Below, in pieces: positions 1-8,512 of a stretch of DNA of 64,000 bases. The stretch is from Rhodovulum sulfidophilum (GTDB lineage Bacteria; Pseudomonadota; Alphaproteobacteria; Rhodobacterales; Rhodobacteraceae). A model generated the notes under the pieces. The model did no database searches, was not told the origin of the DNA, and worked only from the letters and a program-made list of their open reading frames with translations. The stretch lies in assembly GCA_003241785.1 (NCBI GenBank), contig QFPW01000006.1:62001-126000 (forward strand), written 5' to 3'. The position numbers and the translations under genes were made by a program. How positions within the stretch are numbered: position 1 is the stretch's first letter; each line of letters begins with the position of its first letter.

Positions 1-369
1 CAGCTCGAACGGCGCGCGGAGGTTGGAGCCGATGTGCCGGTCCCAGCTCTCCCAGGTCGCGCTGGCGATCGTGTCATACTCGAAGATCGAGGCGTTGTTG
101 ACGAGGATGGCGAGCGGCCGGCCGAGCGCGGCGGCGGCGGCGGGCACCAGGCCCGTGGTCTCGGTCCGGTCGAGCAGGTCGGCCCGCACCGCCGCGGCGC
201 GCAATCCGCGGCCGCGCAGCTCGGCGGCGAGCGCCTCGGCGGGTTCCGCGCTGGCATGGTAGTGGATCGCGACGTCGTGCCCGCGATCGGCGAGCTCCAG
301 CGCCATCGCCCGGCCGAGCCGGAGCCCTCCGCCGGTGACGAGCGCGGCGGCGCCTTCGGTCCCGCGCAT
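1..369 (-). CDS. SDR family oxidoreductase (3' end cut by window edge)
   Basis: The protein begins MRGTEGAAALVTGGGLRLGRAM, split here as MRGTEGAAALV then TGGGLRLGRAM, the nucleotide-binding TGxxxxxG signature of short-chain dehydrogenases near residues 12-20. It is followed by a VNNAS (NNAG-like) motif near residue 94. This resembles the pteridine reductase/FolM-like branch, but the catalytic Tyr-Lys segment lies outside the window, so the substrate cannot be assigned. It is the last visible gene of a minus-strand run, four bases after the stop of the small zinc-ribbon gene. Only 123 codons are visible. Confidence 0.85.
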   Translation of the reverse strand, partial: MRGTEGAAALVTGGGLRLGRAMALELADRGHDVAIHYHASAEPAEALAAELRGRGLRAAAVRADLLDRTETTGLVPAAAAALGRPLAILVNNASIFEYDTIASATWESWDRHIGSNLRAPFEL

Positions 370-373
370 CGGC

Positions 374-568
374 CTACCTCTTCGAAGGACAGTCGGGCGT
401 CGGACAGGCGCCGCCGCCCAGCCGGTAGGCGCCGCAGTCGGGACATTTGCGCGCGGTCTGGATCCGGGGGCCCGGGCGTTTCGGCGTCGGCTGCTTCGGG
501 AAGACCGCGCGGATGGTCATTCCGACCAGCAGCCCGAAGAGAACGATGGTCGTGAGCGCCTTCAGCAT
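374..568 (-). CDS. Small membrane protein with zinc-ribbon tail
   Basis: 64 residues. One hydrophobic N-terminal segment (about residues 3-23) is followed by a basic proline-rich linker and a C-terminal Cys cluster, C42-x2-C45 and C55-x4-C60, that could hold one zinc. The ATG at 568 overlaps the TGA of the S49 peptidase gene (TGATG), so translation is probably coupled. A longer in-frame start at 598 would lie inside the peptidase gene and is less likely. Function is unknown; the coupling suggests a role linked to the membrane-associated peptidase or lipid genes upstream. Confidence 0.7.
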   Translation of the reverse strand: MLKALTTIVLFGLLVGMTIRAVFPKQPTPKRPGPRIQTARKCPDCGAYRLGGGACPTPDCPSKR

Positions 569-1419
569 CAGGGGGCCTTCACGCCGAAGCGCGCCCAATG
601 GGCGTGATCCTCGATCCGGCCGACCGCCTCGGCGACCGCCTCGGAGGCGCCGGGCAGGCCGAGCCGGCGCAGGAGCGGGCGCCGCGGCGCCACGGGCACG
701 AAGCGGACCTTCTCGCCATAGCGCGCGCGCATCGTGGGCACGAGATGGCCGATCGAATCCGCGAGGCCGAGCTCGATCGCCCTTTCGCCGAGCCAGAATT
801 CGCCGGTGAAGAGATCCTCGCCGGTCAGCCGCCCGCCGCGCCGGCCGCGGACCTGGTCGATGAAATGGCCGTGGATCACCGCCTGCAGGCTCTCGAGCCG
901 GGCCACGTCCTCGGGCTTCTCGGGCCGGAACGGGTCGAGCATGCTCTTGTCGACGCCCGAGGTATGGACGCGGCGCTCGATGCCGTGGCGGGCGATCAGC
1001 TCGGCGAAGCCGAAGCTCGCCGAGATGACGCCGATCGAGCCGAGGATGCTGCTGCGGTCGACATGGATCTCGTCGGCGGCGGTCGCGAGCCAGTAGCCGC
1101 CCGAGGCGGCCACGTCCTCGACGAAGGCGTGCACCGGGATCTTCTTCTCATCGGCGAGGCGCCGGATCCGCGCGGCGATCAGGCTCGACTGCGCCGGGCT
1201 GCCGCCGGGGGAGTTGATCGAGAGCGCGACCGCCCTGGGCTCGCCGCGCGAGAAGGCCGCCTCGATCAGCGGCGCGAGCCCCGCGTCGGTCAGCCCGCCG
1301 CCGCCGAGCCGGCCGCCGCCGCCGATCACGCCCTCGAGGCGGATCACCGGGATCACCGCCCGGCGGCGGGTGATGCGGTTCCTCAGGCGCTGGGCCTGGC
1401 GCGTGATGGCTTCGATCAT
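568..1419 (-). CDS. S49 family serine peptidase (SppA/SohB-like)
   Basis: 283 residues. Family S49 enzymes degrade remnant signal peptides or membrane-associated polypeptides with a Ser-Lys dyad. The nucleophile is seen as S106 in AASGGYWLA and the general base as K158 in SGVDKSMLDPF, both in the usual context. INSPGGSP (about 69-75) is the oxyanion-side motif. No clear N-terminal transmembrane anchor is present (the start is a basic amphipathic stretch), so it may be cytoplasmic or peripherally bound, unlike E. coli SppA. It starts nine bases after the metallophosphoesterase stop, in an apparent operon. Confidence 0.9.
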   Translation of the reverse strand: MIEAITRQAQRLRNRITRRRAVIPVIRLEGVIGGGGRLGGGGLTDAGLAPLIEAAFSRGEPRAVALSINSPGGSPAQSSLIAARIRRLADEKKIPVHAFVEDVAASGGYWLATAADEIHVDRSSILGSIGVISASFGFAELIARHGIERRVHTSGVDKSMLDPFRPEKPEDVARLESLQAVIHGHFIDQVRGRRGGRLTGEDLFTGEFWLGERAIELGLADSIGHLVPTMRARYGEKVRFVPVAPRRPLLRRLGLPGASEAVAEAVGRIEDHAHWARFGVKAP

Positions 1420-1428
1420 CGTCCCGAT

Positions 1429-2283
1429 TTAGGCGTCCGCCCCCCGCGGGGCAAGGGGGTCGCGGGCGCGGGCGGGGGCCGCGTCGATCCCGGCCCAGCC
1501 CGCGTCGCCGAGTCGGAAATGCGCGGTCGCCGCGCGGTCGAACCGCGTCGATCCCTCGGCGGCGACATGGCGCTCGACCTGGATCTCCGAGGGCAGGAAG
1601 GTCAGGAGGTTGAAGTCGTTCTCCTCGCCGCGCAGGCGGTTCGAGAGCCCGGTGCCGGCCTGGACCTGCACCACGCCGGCGCGGCCCTCGCGATGTGCGA
1701 AGGGCTCGGCGCGCCAGCTGTGCAGATGGCCGGACAGCACCACGTCGGCTCCGGCGGCGGCGAGCGCGTCGACGGCGCGCGAGGCGCCGCGCGTCAGCGC
1801 CTTGCGCTCGTCCGGCAGATGCTCGAGCGGATGGTGCATCACGATCACGCGAACGAGGTCGCGGGGCGCGTCGGCGAGCGTGCGCCGGATCCGCCCGAGC
1901 GCGCGGCGCGCGATCCAGCCGCGCTGCCAGGAGAGCGGGTTCACCGTGTTGACGCCGATCAGGATCATCTCCGGATCCCGCCAGATCGGCTGCAGATCGG
2001 CGCCGAAGGCCTCGCGGTAGCGGCGCCACGGGCGGAACAGCCGGCTGAAGGGGCGGTCCAGCGGCACGTCGTGGTTGCCCGGCACGATCAGGCATGGCGC
2101 GCGCAGCCGCGCGACGAAGCCCGCGGCGGCCGCGAACTGACGCCGGCGCGCGCGCTGCGTCAGATCGCCCGAGATCGCGATCGCATCGGGGGCGAGGCGG
2201 TTGACGGCCTCGATCAGCGGCTCGAGGAGCTCCGGCCGGTCGCGGCCGAAATGCAGGTCGGAAAGATGGACGAGGCGGCGCAT
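1429..2283 (-). CDS. Metallophosphoesterase (calcineurin-like)
   Basis: 284 residues. All five blocks of the dinuclear metal phosphoesterase fold are visible in order: DLHFG (8-12), GDLTQRA, GNHD, VMHHP and SGHLH. These families hydrolyse phosphodiesters or monoesters such as cyclic nucleotides or lipid pyrophosphates; the exact substrate is not evident. The start ATG at 2283 lies five bases after the stop of the lipid kinase gene, so the two are probably co-transcribed. A lipid-related substrate is therefore possible, which is inference only. Confidence 0.88.
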   Translation of the reverse strand: MRRLVHLSDLHFGRDRPELLEPLIEAVNRLAPDAIAISGDLTQRARRRQFAAAAGFVARLRAPCLIVPGNHDVPLDRPFSRLFRPWRRYREAFGADLQPIWRDPEMILIGVNTVNPLSWQRGWIARRALGRIRRTLADAPRDLVRVIVMHHPLEHLPDERKALTRGASRAVDALAAAGADVVLSGHLHSWRAEPFAHREGRAGVVQVQAGTGLSNRLRGEENDFNLLTFLPSEIQVERHVAAEGSTRFDRAATAHFRLGDAGWAGIDAAPARARDPLAPRGADA

Positions 2284-2288
2284 CGGGG

Positions 2289-3233
2289 TCAGGCTACCTT
2301 TTCGGCCTCCTCGCTCGCGGACTCCTCCGCCGCGCGCGGCACCAGCACGGTGAGGCCGCTTTCCCGCATCTCGAACCGGAACGGCGCTTCCATGTGCTCG
2401 CGCTCCCCGTCGCGCGCGACAAGCCGCCGGCGCTTCGTGCTCTCGACCACGATCTCCCGTCCGCAGACCAGCTCGAAGTCGCGCTCGGGCTTCAGGCTCC
2501 GCAGCCCGAGCCGGAGCGCGAAGCCGACCAGCTCGCGCGGGGAGCCGTCCGGGGCGAGGAACAGCGCGAACTTGCCCTCGCGCACGCAGTCCGCGCCCGC
2601 GAGCCCGAACTGCTCGAGCTGGTAGGCGTTCGAGGCGACGAAGACGAGCGGCGTGCGGGCGCGCATCTCGCGCCCGTCCACCGTCACCCGGAGCACCATC
2701 GGCGCGCGGTTGTCGGCGAGGGTCGAAAAGACCGACCAGAAGGCCGCGATCCGGCTGCGCCCGAAGCGCTTGTAGATGTCCTCGCGCCGCTCGAGGATCT
2801 TCGCATAGGCGCCGAGGCTCGCGTTGTTGAGAAAGACCTGTCCGTTCACCGCGCCGAGATTGATCGCGCGCGGCTCGCCCTCGACCAGCACGCGGACCTT
2901 GTCCTCGGTCGATTCGGGCAGGCCGAGCGAGCGGGCGAAATAGTTGAACGTGCCGAAGGAAAGGACGCCCATCCGGGCCTCGGTCCCCGCGAGCCCCTGC
3001 GCCACGCCCGAGATCGTCCCGTCGCCGCCGCAGGCCACGACGGTCTCGAACCCCTCGTCCACGGCGCGCCGGGCCTCGCCGGCGATATCGGCGCCGGGCT
3101 TGACCTTCGCGAGGTCGAACCGGCCGGGGTAGCGGTCGAACTGCTCCTTGAGCTCGTCGACCAGCGCGGCGCCCCGGCGCTTGCCGGAGCCGAGATTGAG
3201 GATGACGCGGATATCGGGTTTCGGCGCGGTCAC
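2289..3233 (-). CDS. Diacylglycerol kinase family lipid kinase
   Basis: 314 residues from a GTG start at 3233, chosen because AAGGA sits about ten bases upstream and no ATG in frame is plausible. The DAGK catalytic signature GGDGT is at residues 69-73, followed by the FGTFNYFARSLGLP segment typical of YegS/DgkB-like kinases and a C-terminal beta-sandwich half. These enzymes phosphorylate diacylglycerol or related lipids with ATP at the inner membrane face. It heads the minus-strand run of phosphoesterase, peptidase, small protein and SDR, and diverges from the CoA transferase gene. Confidence 0.87.
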   Translation of the reverse strand: MTAPKPDIRVILNLGSGKRRGAALVDELKEQFDRYPGRFDLAKVKPGADIAGEARRAVDEGFETVVACGGDGTISGVAQGLAGTEARMGVLSFGTFNYFARSLGLPESTEDKVRVLVEGEPRAINLGAVNGQVFLNNASLGAYAKILERREDIYKRFGRSRIAAFWSVFSTLADNRAPMVLRVTVDGREMRARTPLVFVASNAYQLEQFGLAGADCVREGKFALFLAPDGSPRELVGFALRLGLRSLKPERDFELVCGREIVVESTKRRRLVARDGEREHMEAPFRFEMRESGLTVLVPRAAEESASEEAEKVA

Positions 3234-3356
3234 GTCTGTCCGGTCCTTCCAAGGTTTCCCGCCTTCAATGCGCGGCCGCGCGTTTGGTTGCGTGATCGGC
3301 GGTTGCATTCCCGGACCTGCCGGGGGAGCAAGTGGCGAGGAAAGCGGGAGGGTGGC

Positions 3357-4505
3357 ATGGAACGGCCGTTGGCGGGCTTGCGGGTGCTGGAGCTGGCGCG
3401 GGTGCTCGCGGGGCCCTGGATCGGCCAGACGCTGGCCGATCTCGGCGCCGACGTGGTGAAGGTCGAGAGCCCGGAGGGCGACGAGACCCGGGGCTGGGGC
3501 CCGCCCTTCGCCGAGGACGGGGCGGCCGCCTATTTCCACGCCGCGAATCGCAACAAGCGCGGCCTCGCGCTCGATTTCCGCGACCCCGGCGACCGGGCGC
3601 TGGCGGCGCGGCTCGCGGCCGCGGCCGACGTGGTGATCGAGAACTTCAAGGTCGGCGGCCTCGTCAAATACGGGCTCGACTACGCCGCGGTCGCGGCCGC
3701 GAATCCGCGCGTGGTCTATGTCTCGGTGACCGGCTTCGGCCAGGACGGGCCGCTGGCGCCGCGCGCCGGCTACGACTTCATCATCCAGGGCATGGGCGGG
3801 TTCATGGACCTGACCGGCGAGCCGGACGGTCCGCCGCAGAAGGCGGGGGTCGCCTACGCCGATCTCTTCACCGGCCTCTACGGCGTGATCGCGGTCCAGG
3901 CCGCGCTCGCGCTGCGCGAGCGGACCGGGCGGGGGCAGTGGATCGACATGGCGCTGTTCGACACCCAGCTCGCGGTGCTCGCGAACCAGGCGGCGAACCA
4001 TCTGATCGGCGGCCGGATCCCGCGCCGGCTCGGCAACGCGCATCCCAATATCGTGCCCTATCAGGTCTTCGAGGCCGCCGACGCGCCGCTCGTGATCGCC
4101 TGCGGCAACGACGGCCAGTTCGCGCGGCTTTGCGCCGGGCTGGGGCTCGCGCTGCACGAGGACCCGCGATTCGCGACCAACCCGGGCCGCGTCGCGCATC
4201 GCGAGACGGTGGTGCCGGCGCTCGCCGCGCGGATCGCCGCGCTCAGCCGGGCCGAGGTCCTCGCGGCGATGGAAGCCGCCGGGGTTCCGGCCGGTCCGAT
4301 CAACACCGTCGCCGAAGCCTTCGCCGAGCCGCAGGCGGTGGCGCGCGGCATGGCGCGGGAAATCCGCGGGTCGCGCTCGCCGCGCGCGCCGATGCGCTTC
4401 TCGGCGGCCGAGCTCGCGGCCGACCGGCCGCCGCCCCGCCTCGACGAGCACGGGGCGGCGATCCGCGCGGCCCTCGCCCGGGGCGCGGATTGGCCGGAAA
4501 GCTGA
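3357..4505 (+). CDS. CaiB/BaiF family CoA transferase
   Basis: 382 residues, full family length. The N-terminal LAGLRVLELARVLAGPW and LADLGADVVKVE blocks are typical of class III CoA transferases. The catalytic Asp is the one in AYADLFTG, about residue 182. Family members move CoA between acyl-CoA and a carboxylate acceptor through an aspartyl-CoA thioester. The acceptor cannot be read from sequence; formate, succinate, carnitine and others are known. GGGAGG lies just upstream of the ATG. It stands alone between divergent dgk and the downstream gshA. Confidence 0.9.
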   Translation: MERPLAGLRVLELARVLAGPWIGQTLADLGADVVKVESPEGDETRGWGPPFAEDGAAAYFHAANRNKRGLALDFRDPGDRALAARLAAAADVVIENFKVGGLVKYGLDYAAVAAANPRVVYVSVTGFGQDGPLAPRAGYDFIIQGMGGFMDLTGEPDGPPQKAGVAYADLFTGLYGVIAVQAALALRERTGRGQWIDMALFDTQLAVLANQAANHLIGGRIPRRLGNAHPNIVPYQVFEAADAPLVIACGNDGQFARLCAGLGLALHEDPRFATNPGRVAHRETVVPALAARIAALSRAEVLAAMEAAGVPAGPINTVAEAFAEPQAVARGMAREIRGSRSPRAPMRFSAAELAADRPPPRLDEHGAAIRAALARGADWPES

Positions 4506-4667
4506 GGCGCCGGCGCATCACCCCCGCGGCCCAAACGACACAGCCAATCGACCACGATCGGCCCCGCGGGGCCTCCGACTTTCCCACTGCTTGCCTTGGC
4601 CCGGGGCGAACACTAAGCCTTGTCGCCGCGTGACCGGGCGGCCCCGGGAAATTGAAGGCTTTGTGAC

Positions 4668-6041
4668 ATGTCCATTCCCCAGTCCGGCGGCGGCCCGATC
4701 GAGTCCTATCACCAGCTGGCCGAGTATCTGGCCTCGGGCTGCCGGCCGGTCGAGGACTGGCGCATCGGCACCGAGCACGAGAAGTTCGGCTACACGATCG
4801 CCGACCACCTGCCGCTGCCCTACGAGGGCGACGCCTCGATCCTGACCATGCTGAGCGGCCTGCGGGACCGGTTCGGCTGGCAGCCGATCGAGGAGGGCGG
4901 CAAGCTCATCGGCCTGCAGAAGAACGGCGCCAACGTGAGCCTCGAGCCGGGCGGCCAGCTCGAGCTCTCGGGCGCGACGCTGCGCACCATCCACGAGACC
5001 TGCGACGAGGTGAACGCCCACCTGCGCGAGGTGAAGTCGATCGCGGACGAGGTCGGCGCGGCCTTCCTCGGCGTCGGCGCGGCGCCGGAATGGACCGCCG
5101 ACCAGATGCCGGTGATGCCGAAGGGCCGCTACGCCCTGATGACGCGCTACATGGGCTCGGTCGGCAGCCACGGCACGCAGATGATGTACCGGACCTGCAC
5201 CGTGCAGGTGAACCTCGATTTCGCCTCCGAGGCGGACATGGTGAAGAAGTTCCGGGTCGCGCTGGCGCTGCAGCCGCTCGCGACCGCGCTCTTCGCCTGC
5301 TCGCCGTTCTTCGAGGGCAAGGTGAACGGCTGGCAGTCCTGGCGCGCGCGGATCTGGCGCGACACGGACCCGGCGCGGACCGGCATGCTGCCCTTCGTCT
5401 TCGAGGACGGGATGGGCTTCGAGCGCTACGTCGACTACGCGCTCGACGTGCCGATGTACTTCGTCTACCGCGACGGCAAGTACATCGACGCGCTGGGCAT
5501 GAGCTTCCGCGACTTCCTCGACGGCAAGCTGCCGGCGCTGCCGGGCGAGAAGCCGACGCTGTCGGACTGGGCCGACCATCTGACGACTATCTTCCCCGAG
5601 GCGCGGATCAAGAAGTTCATGGAGATGCGCGGCGCCGACGGCGGCCCGTGGCGCCGGCTCTGCGCGCTGCCCGCGTTCTGGGTCGGTCTGCTCTACGACC
5701 AGACCGCGCTCGACGCCGCCTGGGACCTCGCCAAGGGCTGGACGGCGGAGGAGCGCGACGCGCTCCGCCACGACGCGGCCAAGGACGGGCTGCGCGCGCC
5801 GATGCCGGGCGGCCGGTCGCTGCGCGACGTCGCGCGCGACGTGCTCGAGATCGCCCAGGCGGGGCTCAGGGCGCGTGCGATGCCGGGCGCGGGCGGGCTG
5901 ATGCCCGATGAGACGCATTTCCTCAACGCGCTGCACGAGATCGTCGACTCGGGCCAGACGCCCTCGGACGAAATGCTCGCGCGCTACCATGGGGCGTGGA
6001 ATCAGTCGCTCAGGCCGCTGTACGCGGAATATAGTTACTGA
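4668..6041 (+). CDS. gshA: Glutamate-cysteine ligase
   Basis: 457 residues. Catalyses the ATP-dependent joining of L-glutamate gamma-carboxyl to L-cysteine, the first and limiting step of glutathione synthesis, in the cytoplasm. The start MSIPQSGGGPIESYHQL and the block IGTEHEKFGY (about 33-42) are hallmarks of the alphaproteobacterial/plant type of GCL rather than the E. coli GshA type. ALMTRYMGSVGSHGTQMM and FACSPFFEGKVNGWQSWRARIW, each a strongly conserved block, are intact. A 162-bp gap separates it from the CoA transferase, so it likely has its own promoter. Confidence 0.95.
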   Translation: MSIPQSGGGPIESYHQLAEYLASGCRPVEDWRIGTEHEKFGYTIADHLPLPYEGDASILTMLSGLRDRFGWQPIEEGGKLIGLQKNGANVSLEPGGQLELSGATLRTIHETCDEVNAHLREVKSIADEVGAAFLGVGAAPEWTADQMPVMPKGRYALMTRYMGSVGSHGTQMMYRTCTVQVNLDFASEADMVKKFRVALALQPLATALFACSPFFEGKVNGWQSWRARIWRDTDPARTGMLPFVFEDGMGFERYVDYALDVPMYFVYRDGKYIDALGMSFRDFLDGKLPALPGEKPTLSDWADHLTTIFPEARIKKFMEMRGADGGPWRRLCALPAFWVGLLYDQTALDAAWDLAKGWTAEERDALRHDAAKDGLRAPMPGGRSLRDVARDVLEIAQAGLRARAMPGAGGLMPDETHFLNALHEIVDSGQTPSDEMLARYHGAWNQSLRPLYAEYSY

Positions 6042-6135
6042 TTTACCGCCGGCGTAACGCCGTTTGTAACGGGGCTCTCACGGCCGCATCACGGGGCGTG
6101 GCGCATCCTTGACTCACCAGTCAAGGAGATCCGCC

Positions 6136-6354
6136 ATGCCACGTCCCCGTAAATCCGCCGCCCGATCCGCCTCCGGCGACGAGCTCGATTTCGAATCAGG
6201 CGACGACGCCTATGCCGAACCCGACGACTTTCTCGAGGGGCTTCGCTGCGCGATCGCCCGCGTCCGCTCCACCGTGGGTGAGACCTTCGATCTAGGCGCG
6301 GGCCGCCGATATATCGACATCGACGGGCTCGGCGCCGCCGACTATGGCGACTGA
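6136..6354 (+). CDS. Small acidic hypothetical protein
   Basis: 72 residues with a short basic N-terminus and an otherwise acidic composition rich in Asp and Glu. No known domain is recognised. The ATG at 6136 has AAGGAG (6123-6128) at good spacing, which is better than the in-frame ATG at 6109 lacking one. It follows gshA by 94 bp. Confidence 0.55.
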   Translation: MPRPRKSAARSASGDELDFESGDDAYAEPDDFLEGLRCAIARVRSTVGETFDLGAGRRYIDIDGLGAADYGD

Positions 6355-6456
6355 GCAACACTCCCCTCATGAACCGGCGCCCCGGCGGTGTTTCGATTAC
6401 GCGTTGATAACGTCCGGAGCGACACTGTCCCCACAGGCGAACCTATGGAGAACATC

Positions 6457-6645
6457 ATGCAACCGCTGCCTGCCTCGCGTCCCGCTCCGTCCGGTGGCGC
6501 GCTCTATCCCGAGGAATGCGACCTGATCGCCGCGCTGCAACGGCTCGTCGACCAGGGCAAGCAGATCGCCCAGCCCGCGCCCGAGGGCGCCGGGGTGGAT
6601 CCCCGCGGCCAGCTCGCCCGGATCTTCGCCGCCTTCGGCGGCTGA
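6457..6645 (+). CDS. Small hypothetical protein
   Basis: 62 residues beginning MQPLPASRPAP, with one amphipathic helix (ECDLIAALQRLVDQGKQIA). The ATG at 6457 has GGAG six bases upstream; the ATG at 6445 overlaps that site and is less likely. It ends two bases before the converging plsY stop. No homologous family is recognised. Confidence 0.5.
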   Translation: MQPLPASRPAPSGGALYPEECDLIAALQRLVDQGKQIAQPAPEGAGVDPRGQLARIFAAFGG

Positions 6646-6647
6646 GC

Positions 6648-7232
6648 TCACGCCTTCCGGCCGATCCGGGGCTCCGTCCCGTTGATCAGGCGTCTGATGT
6701 TCGCGTGGTGCCGCGCGAGAACGAGCGCGGCGAGCGCGATCCCGAGCCAGACCGATCCCGGCGGGCCCATGACGGCGAGCCAGAGCGGCGCGAGAACCGC
6801 GGCGACCAGGGCCGAGAGCGACGAGATCTTCGAGACCTTCGCGACGACGAGCCAGGTCGCGCAGGAGACGAGGCCGACCAGCGGCGCGAGCGCGAGCAGG
6901 ACGCCGAGGAAGGTCGCCACCCCCTTGCCGCCGCGAAAGCCGAGCCAGACCGGGAAGCAATGGCCGAGCATGGCCGCGCCGCCGGCGACGAGCGCCGCCT
7001 CCGGCCCCGCGACATGCCGCGCGATCAGCACGGCGGCCGCGCCCTTCGCCCCGTCGAGCAGCAGCGTCGCCGCCGCCGCGCCCTTGTTGCCGGTCCGGAG
7101 CACGTTGGTCGCGCCGATATTGCCCGAGCCGATGCCGCGCAGGTCGCCGAGCCCGAGCGCGCGGGTGATCAGCACGCCGAACGGGATCGAGCCGAGCAGA
7201 TAGGCGCCGATCGCGACGAGGACGAGCGCCAT
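6648..7232 (-). CDS. plsY: Glycerol-3-phosphate acyltransferase PlsY
   Basis: 194 residues, a polytopic inner-membrane protein. It transfers the acyl group of acyl-phosphate to sn-glycerol-3-phosphate, giving lysophosphatidic acid, the first step of phospholipid synthesis. Family motifs are complete: GSIPFG near residue 15, GSGNIGATNVLRTGNK, LDGAKGAAAV, and the FPVWLGFRGGKGVAT block. The ATG at 7232 overlaps the TGA of the dihydroorotase-like gene (TGATG), suggesting translational coupling within a pyrB - pyrC-like - plsY operon. Confidence 0.94.
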   Translation of the reverse strand: MALVLVAIGAYLLGSIPFGVLITRALGLGDLRGIGSGNIGATNVLRTGNKGAAAATLLLDGAKGAAAVLIARHVAGPEAALVAGGAAMLGHCFPVWLGFRGGKGVATFLGVLLALAPLVGLVSCATWLVVAKVSKISSLSALVAAVLAPLWLAVMGPPGSVWLGIALAALVLARHHANIRRLINGTEPRIGRKA

Positions 7233-8512
7233 CACGCCGCCTCCCGCGCATAGACGCGGTTGCCCGCGACCCAGGTGCCCTCGACGCGCCCCTGCATCCG
7301 CGCGAGATCGAAGGGCGTGTTCTTCGACTTCGAGCGCAGGGTCGCGCGGTCGAGCACATAGGGCACCTCCGCGTCGAAGAGCACGAGATCGGCGGGCGCG
7401 CCCGGGGCGAGCCGCCCCGCGTCGAGCCCGAGCAGCCGCGCGGGATTGAGCGCCAGCGCCCGCCAGAGGCCGGGCAGGGTCATCTCGCCGGAATGATAGA
7501 GGCGCAGCGCGGCCGGGAGCAGCGTCTCGAGCCCGACGGCGCCCGGCGCCGCCTCCTCGAACGGCAGGCGCTTCTCCTCCTCGTCGCGCGGGGTGTGGAA
7601 CGAGCCGATCACCTCGATCTCGCCCGCGGCCAGCGCCGCGACCATCGCGCGGCGGTCATCCTCGGACCGGAGCGGCGGCGTGAGCTTGAAGAAGGTGCGG
7701 TAGTCGCCGACGTCGAGTTCGTTGAGCGTCAGGTGGTGGATCGAGACCCCGGCCGTCACCTTCAGCCCCGCCGCCCGCGCCCGGCGCAGCGCGGGCAGGC
7801 TGCGCGCGGTCGAGAGCTGGTCGGCGTGGTAGCGCGCGCCGGTCATCTCGACGATCGCGAGATCGCGCTCGAGCCCGATCCGCTCGGCCATCGGCGAGAC
7901 GGCCGGCAGGCCGAGCTGGCTCGCGAAGGGGCCGGAGGTGACGCAGGCGCCGGCCGACAGCACCGGCTCCTGCGGATGGCCGATGACGAGCGCGCCGAGC
8001 CCGGCGGCGTAGGTCAGGCAGCGCTGGAAGACCCGGGGGTTCGCGATCGCCCGGCCGTCGGTGAAGGCGACGGCGCCGGCGTCGGTGAGAAAGCCGATCT
8101 CGGTCATCTCCTGCCCGGCGCGGCCCTTGGTGAGCGCCGCGAGCGGCAGCACGTTGACCGGGCCCGCGTCGACCGCGCGGCGCACCAGGAATTCGAGCAC
8201 CTCGGGCGTGTCGATCGCGGGATCGGTGTCGGGCCGGGTCACCATGGTCGTGACGCCGCCCGCCGCCGCCGCCGCGCCCGCGGTGCGGAAGCTCTCCTTG
8301 TGCCGCTCGCCGGGCTCGCCGATCTTCACGCCGATGTCGATGATCCCCGGCGCCAGGCAGCGACCGCGGCAATCCTCGACCGCGCCCTCGGCGGGCGGCG
8401 CCTCGCCGGGCGCGAGCAGCCGGACGATCCGGCCGCCGTCGAGCACGATCCCGCCCTCGCGCGGTTCCTCGGCCTCGGGATCGATCAGCCGGGCGTTGGT
8501 CAGCGTCAGCAT
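7232..8512 (-). CDS. Dihydroorotase homologue lacking the metal-binding motif (PyrC'/PyrX-like)
   Basis: 426 residues, full length for the class I dihydroorotase amidohydrolase fold, with GGVTTMVTRPDTDPAID conserved. However, the HxH zinc motif that follows PG.ID is replaced by IDIGVKIGEPGERHKE, and the late D-H-A-P-H block is SFHTPRDEEEKRLPF, missing the catalytic Asp and a ligand His. In several proteobacteria such pseudo-dihydroorotases sit next to pyrB and stabilise aspartate carbamoyltransferase (established knowledge). Here it overlaps the pyrB end by seven bases. A true PyrC elsewhere in the genome is expected. Confidence 0.85.
   Translation of the reverse strand: MLTLTNARLIDPEAEEPREGGIVLDGGRIVRLLAPGEAPPAEGAVEDCRGRCLAPGIIDIGVKIGEPGERHKESFRTAGAAAAAGGVTTMVTRPDTDPAIDTPEVLEFLVRRAVDAGPVNVLPLAALTKGRAGQEMTEIGFLTDAGAVAFTDGRAIANPRVFQRCLTYAAGLGALVIGHPQEPVLSAGACVTSGPFASQLGLPAVSPMAERIGLERDLAIVEMTGARYHADQLSTARSLPALRRARAAGLKVTAGVSIHHLTLNELDVGDYRTFFKLTPPLRSEDDRRAMVAALAAGEIEVIGSFHTPRDEEEKRLPFEEAAPGAVGLETLLPAALRLYHSGEMTLPGLWRALALNPARLLGLDAGRLAPGAPADLVLFDAEVPYVLDRATLRSKSKNTPFDLARMQGRVEGTWVAGNRVYAREAA

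Noticed and set aside
598..2625. Many long open frames antisense to real genes, some over 600 codons
   Set aside because: They result from very high GC and scarce stop codons. They lack ribosome sites and show Arg/Ala/Pro-rich low-complexity products, while the opposite strand holds clear conserved motifs.
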